From Methylibium sp. (GTDB lineage: Bacteria; Pseudomonadota; Gammaproteobacteria; Burkholderiales; Burkholderiaceae_C): a stretch of 64,000 nt of DNA. Shown here piece after piece: positions 28,282-37,730 of this stretch (position 1 is its first letter; each line of letters begins with the position of its first letter). A program made the position numbers and the translations under genes. Under the pieces are notes generated by a model that was not told the DNA's origin, searched no databases, and saw only the letters and a program-made list of their open reading frames with translations. Where the stretch lies: the NCBI GenBank assembly GCA_013824165.1, contig PNNH01000046.1, forward strand, positions 21,019 through 85,018, in the 5' to 3' direction.

Positions 28282-29247
28282 TCAGCGCCCGTAGGCCTGC
28301 CGGTAGGCCGCGGGTGTCAGCCCGGTCAGCTGCTTGAAGCTGCGGCGCAGGCTGGATTCATCGGCGAAGCCCAGCGCGTCGCCGATCGCCGCCAGAGGCA
28401 GCTGCGTATGCGTCAGCTGTTCAGCCACCTGGTTGAACTTCAGCAGCCGCGCGTAGCTGGCAACAGGGGTCTGCACCAGCTTGGCCACCTTGCGCGCCAG
28501 CGTGCGCGGCGAGACGGCCATCGCCTCGGCCAGCCTGTCCACCGTCAGCAGGGCCGCCGGGCAGGCCTCGATGGCCTGGCGCAGGCGCCGCAGCCAGGGA
28601 TCGGGTGTCTGCGTCAGTGCCAGCGACTGGAATACCGAGCCCGCGGGCTGCGGCCGTGGCAGCACCATCAGACGTGCCACATCGCGCCACAGTTCGGCGC
28701 TCAGGCGGCGCTCCACCTGTTCGCAGACGATGGGCAGATAACCATGCACACCGGTGGCCGTGGACTGGCCGCGGTTGACGATGCAGTTGCTCTCCCAACG
28801 CCACTGCACATCGGCATGTCGCGCCTGCAGCCAGGGCGCCAGCCACCAGGTGGCGGTAGCGCTTTGGCGGCGCAGGCGGCCGGCCTCGGCCACCAGGGCC
28901 ACGCCGGTGCAATAGCTCCAGGTCTGGGTGCGGGCGGGCAGCGCCCGCAAGGCGCGTACCAGGGGCGCGTGGCGCTCCAGCCAGGCCTGCACATCGCCCG
29001 GCGAGTCGGTCCACATGCCGGGCACCAGCAGCGCATCGCAGCCCGCTTCGGCCAGCGCTGCCTCGGCCTGCAGCGTGGTGCCATGCGCACAAGCCACAGG
29101 CCCGGGCTGCAGCCCGACCCATTGCCAGGCAAACACCGGCCGCCCGGCGCCGCGCAGATTGGCCGCGCCCAGCAGATCGGCCGTGGCGAACAGCCCGGTC
29201 GGCATGCAGCCGGGGTAGAGCAGCAGACCGATTTTGAGTGGCGGCAT
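28282..29247 (-). CDS. GlxA-family AraC-type transcriptional regulator (DJ-1/PfpI domain + HTH)
   Basis: 321 aa. Residues about 1-180 form a DJ-1/PfpI-like domain (KIGLLLYPGCMPTGLFATAD; SYCTGVALVAEAGRL at the nucleophile-elbow position, with Cys), and the C-terminal 100 residues are an AraC-type double HTH (LTVDRLAEAMAVSPRTLAR and LPLAAIGDALGFADESSLRR, FKQLTGLTPAAYRQ). Regulators of this kind usually control amine or carbon metabolism. An upstream GTG at 29256 is possible. Divergent from the MBL-fold gene across about 57 bases, which may be its target. Confidence 0.88.
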   Translation of the reverse strand: MPPLKIGLLLYPGCMPTGLFATADLLGAANLRGAGRPVFAWQWVGLQPGPVACAHGTTLQAEAALAEAGCDALLVPGMWTDSPGDVQAWLERHAPLVRALRALPARTQTWSYCTGVALVAEAGRLRRQSATATWWLAPWLQARHADVQWRWESNCIVNRGQSTATGVHGYLPIVCEQVERRLSAELWRDVARLMVLPRPQPAGSVFQSLALTQTPDPWLRRLRQAIEACPAALLTVDRLAEAMAVSPRTLARKVAKLVQTPVASYARLLKFNQVAEQLTHTQLPLAAIGDALGFADESSLRRSFKQLTGLTPAAYRQAYGR

Positions 29248-29304
29248 GATTTGCACGAAACTAGGCAGAAGCTGCCATGGTAGGCGAGCGCCCGGCTTTC
29301 AACA

Positions 29305-30129
29305 ATGCAGGCCATGGACATCACCCAACTCCGCAATGCCACCGTTGTCGTGGCCTACGACGACTGCCGCATCCTGGTCGACCCCATGCTGTCGCGCCAG
29401 GGCGCCATCCCGCCCTTCCGCTACCTGAGCGGTCAGCGCCGGCGCAACCCCATCGTCGAGCTGCCTGTCGAAGCCCCGGCGGTGCTGGAGACCGTGACCC
29501 ACGCGCTAATCACGCACTGCCGCAAAGGCCATGTGGACCATCTCGACCGCGCCGGCGAGCGCTGGCTGCGCGAGCGCCGCATCCCGGTGCTGTGCATGCC
29601 TGACGACGCCGAGCACCTGGCCCGCCTGGGCCTGCAGATCCAGCCGCTGAATGCGCAGGGGCCGACCGGTTTCCGGCGGGGCAGCATCACTCCCATCCCC
29701 TGCCTGCACGGCGAAGGCTGGATCGGCCGGCTGATGGTGCATGGCCATGGCTACTACATCGAGCAGGCCGGCGAACCCAGCCTCTACATCGCCGGAGACA
29801 CCGTGCTGACCGACGATGTGCGGCGTTGCGTGACGCAGCGCCGGCCCGATGTCAGCGTGGTGCCAGCCGGTGGCGCCGCTTTCGATCTGGGCTCCGAACT
29901 CATCATGGACCAGCTACAGGTGTTGGAGCTGGCCGCGCTGGGATCGGGCCTCTTCATCGCCAACCACATGGAAGCGCTGGACCACTGCCCCACCCGCCGC
30001 GCCGAACTGCTGGCGGCCGCACGGACGCAGGGGTTGGCCGACCGGCTTATTGCGCCGGCGGATGGCGCCACGCTGAGCTTCAACGCGGGGCCTGCCCGTC
30101 AGCGGGCGGTGCTGGGCGGCGCGCTCTGA
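29305..30129 (+). CDS. MBL-fold (UlaG-like) metallo-hydrolase
   Basis: 274 aa. Resembles cytosolic UlaG-type metallo-beta-lactamase-fold hydrolases: DDCRILVDPMLSR at the N-terminus, then THCRKGHVDHLD, SLYIAGDTVL and IANHMEALDH. The first metal motif is unusual: instead of HxHxDH there are two extra residues between the first and second His (H-x4-H-x-D-H). The later Asp in AGDT and His in NHME are present. It is probably a hydrolase of a small ester, lactone or phosphodiester; the substrate is unknown. Divergent from the GlxA-type regulator, which may control it. Confidence 0.8.
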   Translation: MQAMDITQLRNATVVVAYDDCRILVDPMLSRQGAIPPFRYLSGQRRRNPIVELPVEAPAVLETVTHALITHCRKGHVDHLDRAGERWLRERRIPVLCMPDDAEHLARLGLQIQPLNAQGPTGFRRGSITPIPCLHGEGWIGRLMVHGHGYYIEQAGEPSLYIAGDTVLTDDVRRCVTQRRPDVSVVPAGGAAFDLGSELIMDQLQVLELAALGSGLFIANHMEALDHCPTRRAELLAAARTQGLADRLIAPADGATLSFNAGPARQRAVLGGAL

Positions 30130-30224
30130 TCCTGATGCTTTCCTGATGGGGCACGTGCTAACTTCGCCCCCATGTTCCGTCGCCGCCGTGCCCCGTTCCA
30201 CCCTTGCCAGCCAGCGAGCCCATC

Positions 30225-31799
30225 GTGTCAGCACCCGAGCACCGGCCGATGACGCTGCTGCGCCGCCTAGCCAGCGCCGCCCTGGTGTGGCTGCTGGGCT
30301 GGCTCTCCACCATGGCCCTGCATGGACAGGTGGACCTGGGCAGCCAGGGCATGCCGCTAGTGCTGGCCGCCGCTGCCTCGGCCTTTTGGCTACCGACGCC
30401 GGCGGTAGCGCTGCTGTGCGTGCTGGCCACACTGGGTTTCAACTGGCGCTATGTGCCGCCCGAGGGCTCGCTGAATGTCGCTGCACCCGGCCACCTGCTG
30501 CTGCTGGGCAGCATGCTGGTGGTCAGCAGCGGCGCCGCGCTGCTGGTGGGCCGGCAACGCCGCCTGGGCGAAGAGCGCGCGCTGCAGGCCGAGCGCCTGC
30601 TGGCGCTGCAGGCCCTGGGCGAGCAGCTGCGCAGTTGCTCGCATGAAGACGAATTTCGCCGCAGGCTGGAGCAGGCGCTGGCCGCGCTGCAGCTGGGCAG
30701 CGTAGCCGCGCTGTGGGCGGGCAGCGCGCCCTCGGCCAGCCAGGCCAGCGGAGAGCTCAGCGCCGACGAGCGCAGCGGCCTGTTCCTGTGCATGAGCCTG
30801 GACCAGCCCTTCGGCCCCGGCACGGGGCGCTACGAGCATCAGGGCAGCTGGTACCTGCCGGTGCCGGGCCGTGGCGCGGCCCATGGCGCGCTGCTGCTGC
30901 GCCTGCACCCCGAGGCGCTGGCCGACGAGGCCACGCGGCGCCATGTGCAAGCCTTGTGCAGCCTGGGCGGCCAGGCGCTGGACCGCCACCAGGCACTGCA
31001 GCGAGAAGCCCAGGCCCAGGAGCGCGCGCACGAACAGCAGCTGCGCAACACGCTGCTTGCGGCTATCTCGCATGACTACCGCACACCGCTGGCCGCCATC
31101 ATGAGTGCCGCCTCCTCGCTGCGCGAGCAGGACGAACGGCTCAGTCCGGCGCAGCGCCGCCGCCTGCTCGACGGCGTGCTCGACGAGCTGGGCCAGCTGA
31201 CACGCCTGACCGACAACGCGCTGCAGCTGGCGCGCCTGGACGCGCCGGGCATGCGGCTGCAGACTGACTGGCAGTCGCCCGAAGAGATCGTCGGCGCGGT
31301 GACGCAGCGGCTGCGCAGCCGTGGCCTGGGCGCACGGCTGCGCACAAGGCTGGAAGCCGGCCTGCCGCTTCTGCGCTGCGATGCGGTGCTGATCGTGCAG
31401 CTGCTGGACAACCTGATCGACAACGCACTGAAGTTCAGCCCGCCCGAGCAGGTGGTGGAACTGCTGCTGCGCCAGCTGCCTGGCGAGCTGCTGATCGCCG
31501 TGCGCGACCGCGGCCCCGGCGTGCCGGCGGCGCAGCGTGAGCGAATCTTCGAGCTCTTCGAGCGCGGCCCGCAGCCCGCCAGCGGACATGCCGATGCGCC
31601 GTCCCGCCGCGGTGCCGGCGTGGGCCTGGCGCTGTGCCGTGCCATCGCGCAGGCGCATGGCGGAGGGTTGACGCTGCGACTGCGCGCGCATGGCGGCTCG
31701 GCCTTCGAGCTGCGCCTGCCGCTGGCGGCAGCAGCGCTGAACGCCGCGGAATCCGAGCTGCCGGCCGCGCTTCCGATCCATCAAGGCAACCAGGCATGA
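30225..31799 (+). CDS. KdpD-like sensor histidine kinase lacking the N-terminal KdpD domain
   Basis: About 524 aa. Four membrane segments within residues 10-105 (DUF4118-like, as in the middle of KdpD), a GAF-like region, then HisKA with phospho-acceptor His in ISHDYRTPLAAI and HATPase with LLDNLIDNALKFSP, VRDRGPGVP and GAGVGLALCRAIAQAHGG. Classical KdpD is near 900 aa and begins with a KdpD/USP module, absent here. The ATGA overlap couples it to the response regulator, and kup follows. This suggests sensing of K+ or osmotic state to control Kup. The start is a GTG; ATG 30249 is an alternative. Confidence 0.83.
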   Translation: MSAPEHRPMTLLRRLASAALVWLLGWLSTMALHGQVDLGSQGMPLVLAAAASAFWLPTPAVALLCVLATLGFNWRYVPPEGSLNVAAPGHLLLLGSMLVVSSGAALLVGRQRRLGEERALQAERLLALQALGEQLRSCSHEDEFRRRLEQALAALQLGSVAALWAGSAPSASQASGELSADERSGLFLCMSLDQPFGPGTGRYEHQGSWYLPVPGRGAAHGALLLRLHPEALADEATRRHVQALCSLGGQALDRHQALQREAQAQERAHEQQLRNTLLAAISHDYRTPLAAIMSAASSLREQDERLSPAQRRRLLDGVLDELGQLTRLTDNALQLARLDAPGMRLQTDWQSPEEIVGAVTQRLRSRGLGARLRTRLEAGLPLLRCDAVLIVQLLDNLIDNALKFSPPEQVVELLLRQLPGELLIAVRDRGPGVPAAQRERIFELFERGPQPASGHADAPSRRGAGVGLALCRAIAQAHGGGLTLRLRAHGGSAFELRLPLAAAALNAAESELPAALPIHQGNQA

Positions 31800-32512
31800 A
31801 CCCGAGCCTGCGCCTGCTGCTGGTCGAGGACGACCGCGAACTGCGCCAGACCCTGCGCGAAGCGTTGGTGGTGGAAGGCCACGAGGTCTTTGCCGCCGCC
31901 AGCCTGGCCGATGCGCGCGCACTGTGGACCACACAGTCGGCCGCGGCGGCCGGCGGCATTGATCTGGTGCTGTTGGACCTGGGCCTGCCCGACGCCGACG
32001 GCCAGCTGCTGCTGACCGAGCTGCGCCAGCGCCGCAGCACCGTGGCACTGATCGTGATCTCGGCGCGCGACACCGAGGCCAACAAGGTGGCGCTGCTGGA
32101 CGCCGGCGCCGACGACTATCTGGTCAAGCCCTTCGGCATCGGCGAGCTGCTGGCGCGCATGCGCGTGGCATTGCGCCACCGCGGCACCGCGCTGGCGCCG
32201 GTCATCACCCACTACGAGCGCGAGGGGCTGCTGGTCGACCTGGCCCGCCACCTGGTCAGCAAGGATGGCCGCACGCTGCACCTCACGCCCACCGAGTACA
32301 AGCTGCTGGCGCGTCTCACCCGCAGCGCCGGCCAGGTGCTGACGCACCGCCAGCTGCTGGCCGAGGTCTGGGGGCCGGAGTTCATCGAGCACACGCATTA
32401 CCTGCGCCTGTACATGGGCCAGCTGCGCGCCAAGATCGAACGCGACAGCGCCGATCCGCGCCTGCTGCTCACCGAGACCGGCATCGGCTACCGCCTGGCC
32501 GAGCAACCGTAG
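31796..32512 (+). CDS. KdpE/OmpR-family response regulator
   Basis: 238 aa. Receiver domain with acidic pocket EDD (11-13), phospho-acceptor Asp61 (LLDLGLPDADG), conserved Ser/Thr region VISARD and Lys in DYLVKPFG. The C-terminal winged helix (LTPTEYKLLARLTRSAGQVL, HYLRLYMGQLRAKIE, TETGIGYRL) is closest to KdpE. The start overlaps the kinase stop by four bases. The next gene, 89 bases downstream, is kup, the likely target. Confidence 0.92.
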   Translation: MNPSLRLLLVEDDRELRQTLREALVVEGHEVFAAASLADARALWTTQSAAAAGGIDLVLLDLGLPDADGQLLLTELRQRRSTVALIVISARDTEANKVALLDAGADDYLVKPFGIGELLARMRVALRHRGTALAPVITHYEREGLLVDLARHLVSKDGRTLHLTPTEYKLLARLTRSAGQVLTHRQLLAEVWGPEFIEHTHYLRLYMGQLRAKIERDSADPRLLLTETGIGYRLAEQP

Positions 32513-32601
32513 CCGCACGCCGACACTGTCGCTTCCTTATGCGTTCCTGATGGCGCTGCGGCCACGATGGCCCCATCGCAACAACGCAGGGCATCGCCGC
32601 C

Positions 32602-34518
32602 ATGAGCAGCTCCCCTTCTTCATCTTCAACATCGCCGTCAACTACGACCACGGCGCAACGCCAGGGCATGGCCGCGCTGACGCTGGGCGCCATCGGCGTG
32701 GTCTATGGCGACATCGGCACCAGCCCGCTGTACACGGTCAAGGAAGTGTTCGCGCCACACACCGGCGTGGCGCTGAACGCGGCCAACCTGATCGGCGCGG
32801 TCTCCACCATCTTCTGGGCGCTGATGCTGGTGGTGACGCTGAAGTACGTGATCCTGATCCTGCGCGCCGACAACCGCGGCGAAGGCGGCGGCCTGGCGCT
32901 CACCGCGCTGGCCGCGCAGGCGGTGTCGGGCAGGCCGGGGCTGCGCCATGCGCTGCTGCTGCTGGGCGTGTTCGGCGCCACCCTCTTCTATGGCGACAGC
33001 GTGATCACGCCGGCCATCTCGGTGCTGGGCGCGATGGAGGGGCTGGAGCTGGTGACCCCGGCGCTCAAGCCCTATGTGCTGCCCGCCAGCATCGCGGTGC
33101 TGGTCGGTCTGTTCCTGATGCAGCGCTTCGGCACCGCGGCGGTGGGTCGCTTCTTCGGCCCGATCATCGTGCTGTGGTTCCTGACGCTGGGCGTCATCGG
33201 CGTCGTGCATATCCTGCGCGAGCCGGCCATCCTGGCAGCGCTGAATCCGCTGCGTGCTGCCGAGTTCATTGCCGCGCGCGGCTGGCTGCTGCTGGCCACG
33301 CTGGGCGCCATCGTGCTGGCGCTCACCGGCGCCGAGGCTTTGTATGCCGATATGGGCCACTTCGGCCGCAAGCCCATCCAACTGGCCTGGACCTTTCTGG
33401 TGCTGCCCAGCCTGGCGCTGAACTATATGGGCCAGGGCGCGCTGCTGATGGCCGACCCCAGCGCCATCGAGAACCCGTTCTACCGACTCTTCCCGGACAG
33501 CGCGATCCTGCCGGCCGTCGTGCTGGCCACTCTGGCGGCCATCATCGCCTCGCAGGCGGTGATCTCGGGCGCCTACTCGATGACCAAGCAGGCCATCCAG
33601 CTGGGCTTTCTGCCGCGCATGACGGTGCGCTTCACCTCGGCGCGCGAAATGGGCCAGATTTACATCCCGGCGGTGAACTGGGTGCTGCTGGCTGCGGTGA
33701 TTGCCGCGGTGCTGTTCTTCGGCAGCTCATCGGCGCTGGCCGGGGCCTATGGCATTGCGGTGACGCTGACGATGCTGATCACCACCGTGCTGACCTACTT
33801 CGTGGTGCGCGAGGGCTGGCGCCTGCCGGCACCGCTGGCCATCGGCGCGACCGTGTTCTTCCTGGCGCTGGACCTGTTGCTGGTGGCCGGTTGCGCGGTG
33901 AAGTTCTTCGATGGCGGCTGGTTCCCGCTGGCGCTGGGCCTGCTGATCTTCATCGGCATGAGCACCTGGTCGCGCGGCCGCAAGCTGCTGCTGGAGAGCA
34001 TCCGCCGCGACGGGCTGGAGCTGCAGCCCTTCATCGACAGCCTGGACGCCAGCAGCCTGCACCGCGTGCCGCGCACCGCGGTCTATCCGGTCGCTGACCC
34101 CGCCACCGTGCCGCAAGCCCTGCTGCACAACCTCAAGCACAACCAGGTGCTGCATGAGCGCAATGTGATTCTGACCGTCCAGTTCCACGACACGCCCTGG
34201 GTGGAAGAGCGCGAACGCGTGGAGCTGAGCACGCTGGGCGCGGACTTCTGGCAGATCCGCCTGCACTTCGGATTCATGGAGACGCCGGATGTGCCCAAAG
34301 CGCTGGCGCTTGCTGCCACGCGCGGGCTGGAGATCCCGGCCTTCGAGACCACTTTCTTCCTGAGCCGCGAGACGGTGGTGCCGACACCCGGCGCGGGCAT
34401 GGCGAACTGGAGGGAGTCGCTCTTCGCGGCGATGAGCCGCAACGCCGGCGGCGTGGTGGCGTTCTTCCGGCTGCCGGACAACGCGGTGGTCGAACTGGGA
34501 ACGCGGGTGCAGATCTGA
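32602..34518 (+). CDS. kup: Kup-type low-affinity potassium uptake transporter
   Basis: 638 aa, about 12 membrane helices up to residue 450 followed by a cytosolic tail. Family motifs: [20 protein letters not shown] near the N-terminus, [34 protein letters not shown] and NYMGQGALL. It imports K+ with protons. The N-terminus has a short Ser/Thr-rich lead. It lies 89 bases downstream of the two-component pair, an unusual partner for Kup, and the intervening region probably carries its promoter. Confidence 0.95.
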   Translation: MSSSPSSSSTSPSTTTTAQRQGMAALTLGAIGVVYGDIGTSPLYTVKEVFAPHTGVALNAANLIGAVSTIFWALMLVVTLKYVILILRADNRGEGGGLALTALAAQAVSGRPGLRHALLLLGVFGATLFYGDSVITPAISVLGAMEGLELVTPALKPYVLPASIAVLVGLFLMQRFGTAAVGRFFGPIIVLWFLTLGVIGVVHILREPAILAALNPLRAAEFIAARGWLLLATLGAIVLALTGAEALYADMGHFGRKPIQLAWTFLVLPSLALNYMGQGALLMADPSAIENPFYRLFPDSAILPAVVLATLAAIIASQAVISGAYSMTKQAIQLGFLPRMTVRFTSAREMGQIYIPAVNWVLLAAVIAAVLFFGSSSALAGAYGIAVTLTMLITTVLTYFVVREGWRLPAPLAIGATVFFLALDLLLVAGCAVKFFDGGWFPLALGLLIFIGMSTWSRGRKLLLESIRRDGLELQPFIDSLDASSLHRVPRTAVYPVADPATVPQALLHNLKHNQVLHERNVILTVQFHDTPWVEERERVELSTLGADFWQIRLHFGFMETPDVPKALALAATRGLEIPAFETTFFLSRETVVPTPGAGMANWRESLFAAMSRNAGGVVAFFRLPDNAVVELGTRVQI

Positions 34519-34752
34519 GGCCGCTCTGCTCTGTGCGCCAGCAACTTTCATCGTGCGAACTGTGGCGCGAGGAGCACTGCGGCGGGCTCGCTTTACTTCA
34601 TGCCCCCCGCCACCCATTGGGTGGCTCCTCCTTTACTTCCGCAAAGCAATCCCGCCGCATCGCTCCCGACGCAGACGTGGCTCGCCCCGGGCCGTCGCTG
34701 CCCACCCAAGCGTTGGATTGCGCCCAAGCCAGCGACGTCATCACAGCAACGC
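34519..34752. other. Intergenic region between convergent kup and tetR
   Basis: No coding feature seen. It carries GGCTCCTCCTTTACTTCC (from about 34621), a motif that recurs in similar form twice in the 45.34-45.72 kb gap. No classical terminator was identified. Confidence 0.5.
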
Positions 34753-35433
34753 TCAGCGCCCTGCTGCCGCCGCCAGTGCAGCAAAGTAAGCCACCTGCGC
34801 CCGCACCGCCTCGCGCCGCACGGGCGGCGTGATGCGGCCTTCGGTCAGATAGCCGTGGCGCATGCAGGCAAAGGCCATCTCCACCATCAGCGCGGCCACA
34901 TCGGGCCGGGCCGGTAGCCGGGGCGCCGGCTGGCGCTCCGTCAATGCGCCACGCACCGCGGCGCTGATGCGCGCCATCGCGGCGGCCAAGGCGCCATAGG
35001 CTGAAGGGCTGTGCGGCCCGCCCAGCACCAGTTGCGCCGCCACCGGATGGCGGTCGTAGTAGTCGGAGGCCGCGTCGACCAAGGCCTTCGACAGACGCTC
35101 GATCGACGCGTCAGCATGGCGCAGGCACAGCGCCTCCACCAACTCGGCCACGGCCGACAGATGCCGCTCGGCCAGGCAGGCCAGCAGCACGTACTTGTCC
35201 GGGAAGAACTGATACAGGCTGGCGCGCGGGATGCCGGCGGCCTTGGCGATCTCAGGGATCGAGGTCTGCTCCGGCCCCAGCGCGGCCACCATGACTTCGG
35301 CCGCGACCAGCGCTGCCTCGACGCGCTCCTGTGAGCGCGCCTGTGCCGGCTGGCGAGCACGAGCAGGCGCCAGGCCTGCATCGGCGGCGGCAGCGCGCCT
35401 GGGAGAAACCCGCGTTGAAGCTGAATCCGACAA
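34753..35433 (-). CDS. TetR-family transcriptional regulator
   Basis: 226 aa. N-terminal HTH about residues 35-80: RVEAALVAAEVMVAALG, then TSIPEIAKAAGIPRASLYQF and FPDKYVLLACLAERH, the classic TetR pattern. The ligand-binding helices follow and are not diagnostic. No good ATG is present; the TTG at 35433 gives a full-length protein, but the exact start is uncertain. It is divergent from the flavin monooxygenase operon across 100 bases. The region around its start contains TGTCGGAT repeats in inverted-looking arrangement (ATCCGACA at 35426 and TGTCGGAT at 35462), which could be its operator. Confidence 0.85.
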   Translation of the reverse strand: MSDSASTRVSPRRAAAADAGLAPARARQPAQARSQERVEAALVAAEVMVAALGPEQTSIPEIAKAAGIPRASLYQFFPDKYVLLACLAERHLSAVAELVEALCLRHADASIERLSKALVDAASDYYDRHPVAAQLVLGGPHSPSAYGALAAAMARISAAVRGALTERQPAPRLPARPDVAALMVEMAFACMRHGYLTEGRITPPVRREAVRAQVAYFAALAAAAGR

Positions 35434-35533
35434 AAGTTAGATTTCCATCAAACCTGACATGTGTCGGATCTTATCCGCAGCAGCCGGGTTCCCAATCAAG
35501 CACATGGCCAGCCAGGCCAGGAGGAGAGCAACA

Positions 35534-36934
35534 ATGACCCAAGCAAGCCCAGCCGGCAGCAAGACGCGCGTGGCCGTGATCGGCGCCGGCCCCAGCGGCA
35601 TCGCCGCGGCCAAGAACTGCATCGCCGCCGGCCTGCCGGTGGTGGTGTTCGAGAAGAACGACAAGGTCGGCGGCAACTGGGTGTTCAACGCCGCCACCGG
35701 CCATTCCAGCGTCTACGACAACACCCACATCATCAGCTCCAAGGTGTGGTCTGAGTACGAAGACTTTCCGATGCCGGCGGACTATCCGGACTATCCCAAC
35801 CACCGCCAGCTGCAGGCCTATTTCGACAGTTACGCGCGCCACTTCGGCGTGCTGGACGCCACGCGCTTCAAGCACCAGGTGGACCACATCACGCGCGAGG
35901 CCGACGGTGCCTGGCGCGTCGATTTCCACGACGCCGAAGGCCGGCCGCAGGTCGAGCACTTCAGCCACCTGATGGTCTGCAATGGCCACCACTGGAACCC
36001 CAAGTACCCCGAATACCCCGGCGAGTTCAGCGGCCGCTTCATGCACTCGCACGACTTCAAGGGCGTTGACGACAGCTGGCGCGGCAAGTCGGTGCTGGTG
36101 ATCGGCGCCGGCAACTCGGCCTGCGATGTGGCGGTGGAGTCGGCGCGGCTGGCGTCTAACGTGGGCCTGTCGATGCGCAAACCGCAGTGGTTCATGCCCA
36201 AGTTCATGTTCGGCAAGCCCTCCGATGTGGTGGCCTCGGGCAGCGCATGGCTGCCGGGCTGGCTGCGCAGCTGGTTCACCACCCGGCTGCTGCGCGTGAT
36301 GCAGGGCAGTTATGCCGACTACGGCCTACCTGTGCCCAAAGGCTCGGCCTTCAGCATGCACCCGACGCTGAACTCCGACCTGCTGGACTTCATCCGCCAT
36401 GGCAAGGTGAAGCCGCGGCCGGCCGTCGAGCGCCTGGATGGCGATCATGTGCAGTTCACCGACGGCCGGCGCGAGCGCTTCGACATCATCTGCGCCTGCA
36501 CCGGCTTCTGGACAACGTTTCCCTTCTTCGACAAGCGCTTCATCGACTTCCAGCATGTGCCGAAGATTCCGCTGTTCCGCAAGATGATGCATGCGGAGCA
36601 CGACACGCTGTACTTCATCGGCCTGTTCCAGCCGCTAGGCTGCATCTGGCCGCTGGCCGACTACCAGGCGCGCCTGGCCTGCGCCGAGATCCAGGGCCGC
36701 TACCGCCGCCCGGCCGATATGCAGGCCGCGATCCGCCATGAGGTGGAGAACCCGCACTTCGCCTTTGAGGGCGGCCAGCGCCATGCGGTGGAGGTGGACT
36801 ACCACCGCTTCCGCAAGGAACTGAAGGCCGAGCTGAAGAAGGCCGGCATCGACATCGGCGAGGCGCCCGCCGGCAGGCCCGGCCACTACAAGACGCCCGC
36901 GAAGACAGCGGCGCTGCGACAGCAGGCGGCCTAA
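35534..36934 (+). CDS. Flavin-containing monooxygenase (FMO/Baeyer-Villiger type)
   Basis: 466 aa. FAD-binding VAVIGAGPSGIAAAKN at the N-terminus, the NADPH-binding VLVIGAGNSACDVAVESA near residue 190 and CACTGFWTTFP in the FMO-style ATG/TGY motif position. No signal peptide. FMOs add one oxygen to N-, S- or ketone substrates. The strong ribosome site GGAGGAGAGC precedes the ATG. Followed by an alpha/beta hydrolase and an SDR in one operon; a monooxygenase, hydrolase and alcohol dehydrogenase together are the enzymes of ketone/ester breakdown through Baeyer-Villiger oxidation (inferred). Confidence 0.85.
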   Translation: MTQASPAGSKTRVAVIGAGPSGIAAAKNCIAAGLPVVVFEKNDKVGGNWVFNAATGHSSVYDNTHIISSKVWSEYEDFPMPADYPDYPNHRQLQAYFDSYARHFGVLDATRFKHQVDHITREADGAWRVDFHDAEGRPQVEHFSHLMVCNGHHWNPKYPEYPGEFSGRFMHSHDFKGVDDSWRGKSVLVIGAGNSACDVAVESARLASNVGLSMRKPQWFMPKFMFGKPSDVVASGSAWLPGWLRSWFTTRLLRVMQGSYADYGLPVPKGSAFSMHPTLNSDLLDFIRHGKVKPRPAVERLDGDHVQFTDGRRERFDIICACTGFWTTFPFFDKRFIDFQHVPKIPLFRKMMHAEHDTLYFIGLFQPLGCIWPLADYQARLACAEIQGRYRRPADMQAAIRHEVENPHFAFEGGQRHAVEVDYHRFRKELKAELKKAGIDIGEAPAGRPGHYKTPAKTAALRQQAA

Positions 36935-36938
36935 GCGC

Positions 36939-37730
36939 ATGGCGCCCACCGCGCCGCTGCCGCGCCTGCTCTTCGTGCACGGCATGTGGAGCACCGCCGC
37001 CGTGTGGGAGGCCTGGCGGCCGCGCCTCGAGGCGCGCGGCTTTGCCACCGAGGCGCTGAGCCTGCCCGGCCATGGCGACGACAGTGATCGGCTCGATGGC
37101 CTGGGACTAGCGGATTGCACGCGCGCGGTCGAGCAGGCGATAGAGCGCGCGCCCGGCCCGGTGGCGCTGATAGGCCACTCGATGGGCGGCCTGCTGTGCC
37201 AGCAGGTGGCGGCGCGCCAGCCGCTGGCGGCGCTAGTGCTGGTCTGCAGCGCCGCACCGGCGCCGGTGTTTCCGCAGCGGCCGGCGATGTGGCCGGCGCT
37301 GCTGCACCACTTCATGCGCTGGGGCTCGTGGCGCGGCCAGTTCCGGCTATCGCGCCGCGAAGCCGATGCGCTGCTGCTGAATGCCGTGCGCGAGCCGGCG
37401 CGAGCCGCGCTGTTTGCCGGCATGCAGGCCGAGTCCGGCCGACTGGCCTGGCAGGCCTCATTCGGTCCGCTCAACTGGAGCGGTAGCAACCGGGTCGACG
37501 CATCGGCCATCCGCTGCCCGATGCTGGCGCTGGCCGGCCTGCAGGACCGCATCGTGCCACACGGCGTCAGCCGCGCGCTGGCACGGCTGTATGGCGAAAG
37601 ACTGGACTATCGGGAATATGCGCAGCACGGCCACTGGCCGCTGGCGGCCGAACACGGCTGGCAGCAGCGCGCCGACGAGGTGGCCGACTGGCTGCTGAAC
37701 CACACCAGCAAGGGAGCACCAAAACAATGA
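36939..37730 (+). CDS. Alpha/beta hydrolase
   Basis: 263 aa. LLFVHGMWSTAAVWEAW holds the oxyanion region, the nucleophile Ser is in LIGHSMGGLLCQQV, the acid Asp probably in GLQDRIVPHGVS and the His in AQHGHWPLAAEHG. No signal peptide. It follows the monooxygenase by four bases and overlaps the SDR start (ATGA), so it belongs to the same operon and likely cleaves the ester or lactone formed there. The substrate is not known. Confidence 0.85.
   Translation: MAPTAPLPRLLFVHGMWSTAAVWEAWRPRLEARGFATEALSLPGHGDDSDRLDGLGLADCTRAVEQAIERAPGPVALIGHSMGGLLCQQVAARQPLAALVLVCSAAPAPVFPQRPAMWPALLHHFMRWGSWRGQFRLSRREADALLLNAVREPARAALFAGMQAESGRLAWQASFGPLNWSGSNRVDASAIRCPMLALAGLQDRIVPHGVSRALARLYGERLDYREYAQHGHWPLAAEHGWQQRADEVADWLLNHTSKGAPKQ

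Noticed and set aside
27871..29283. A 470-codon plus-strand open frame opposite siaA and the GlxA-type regulator
   Set aside because: It spans two well-supported genes and their gap, with composition typical of antisense frames.
32550..34097. Plus-strand 515-codon frame overlapping kup in another register
   Set aside because: Lacks membrane pattern and any family; kup in its own frame is complete with all motifs.
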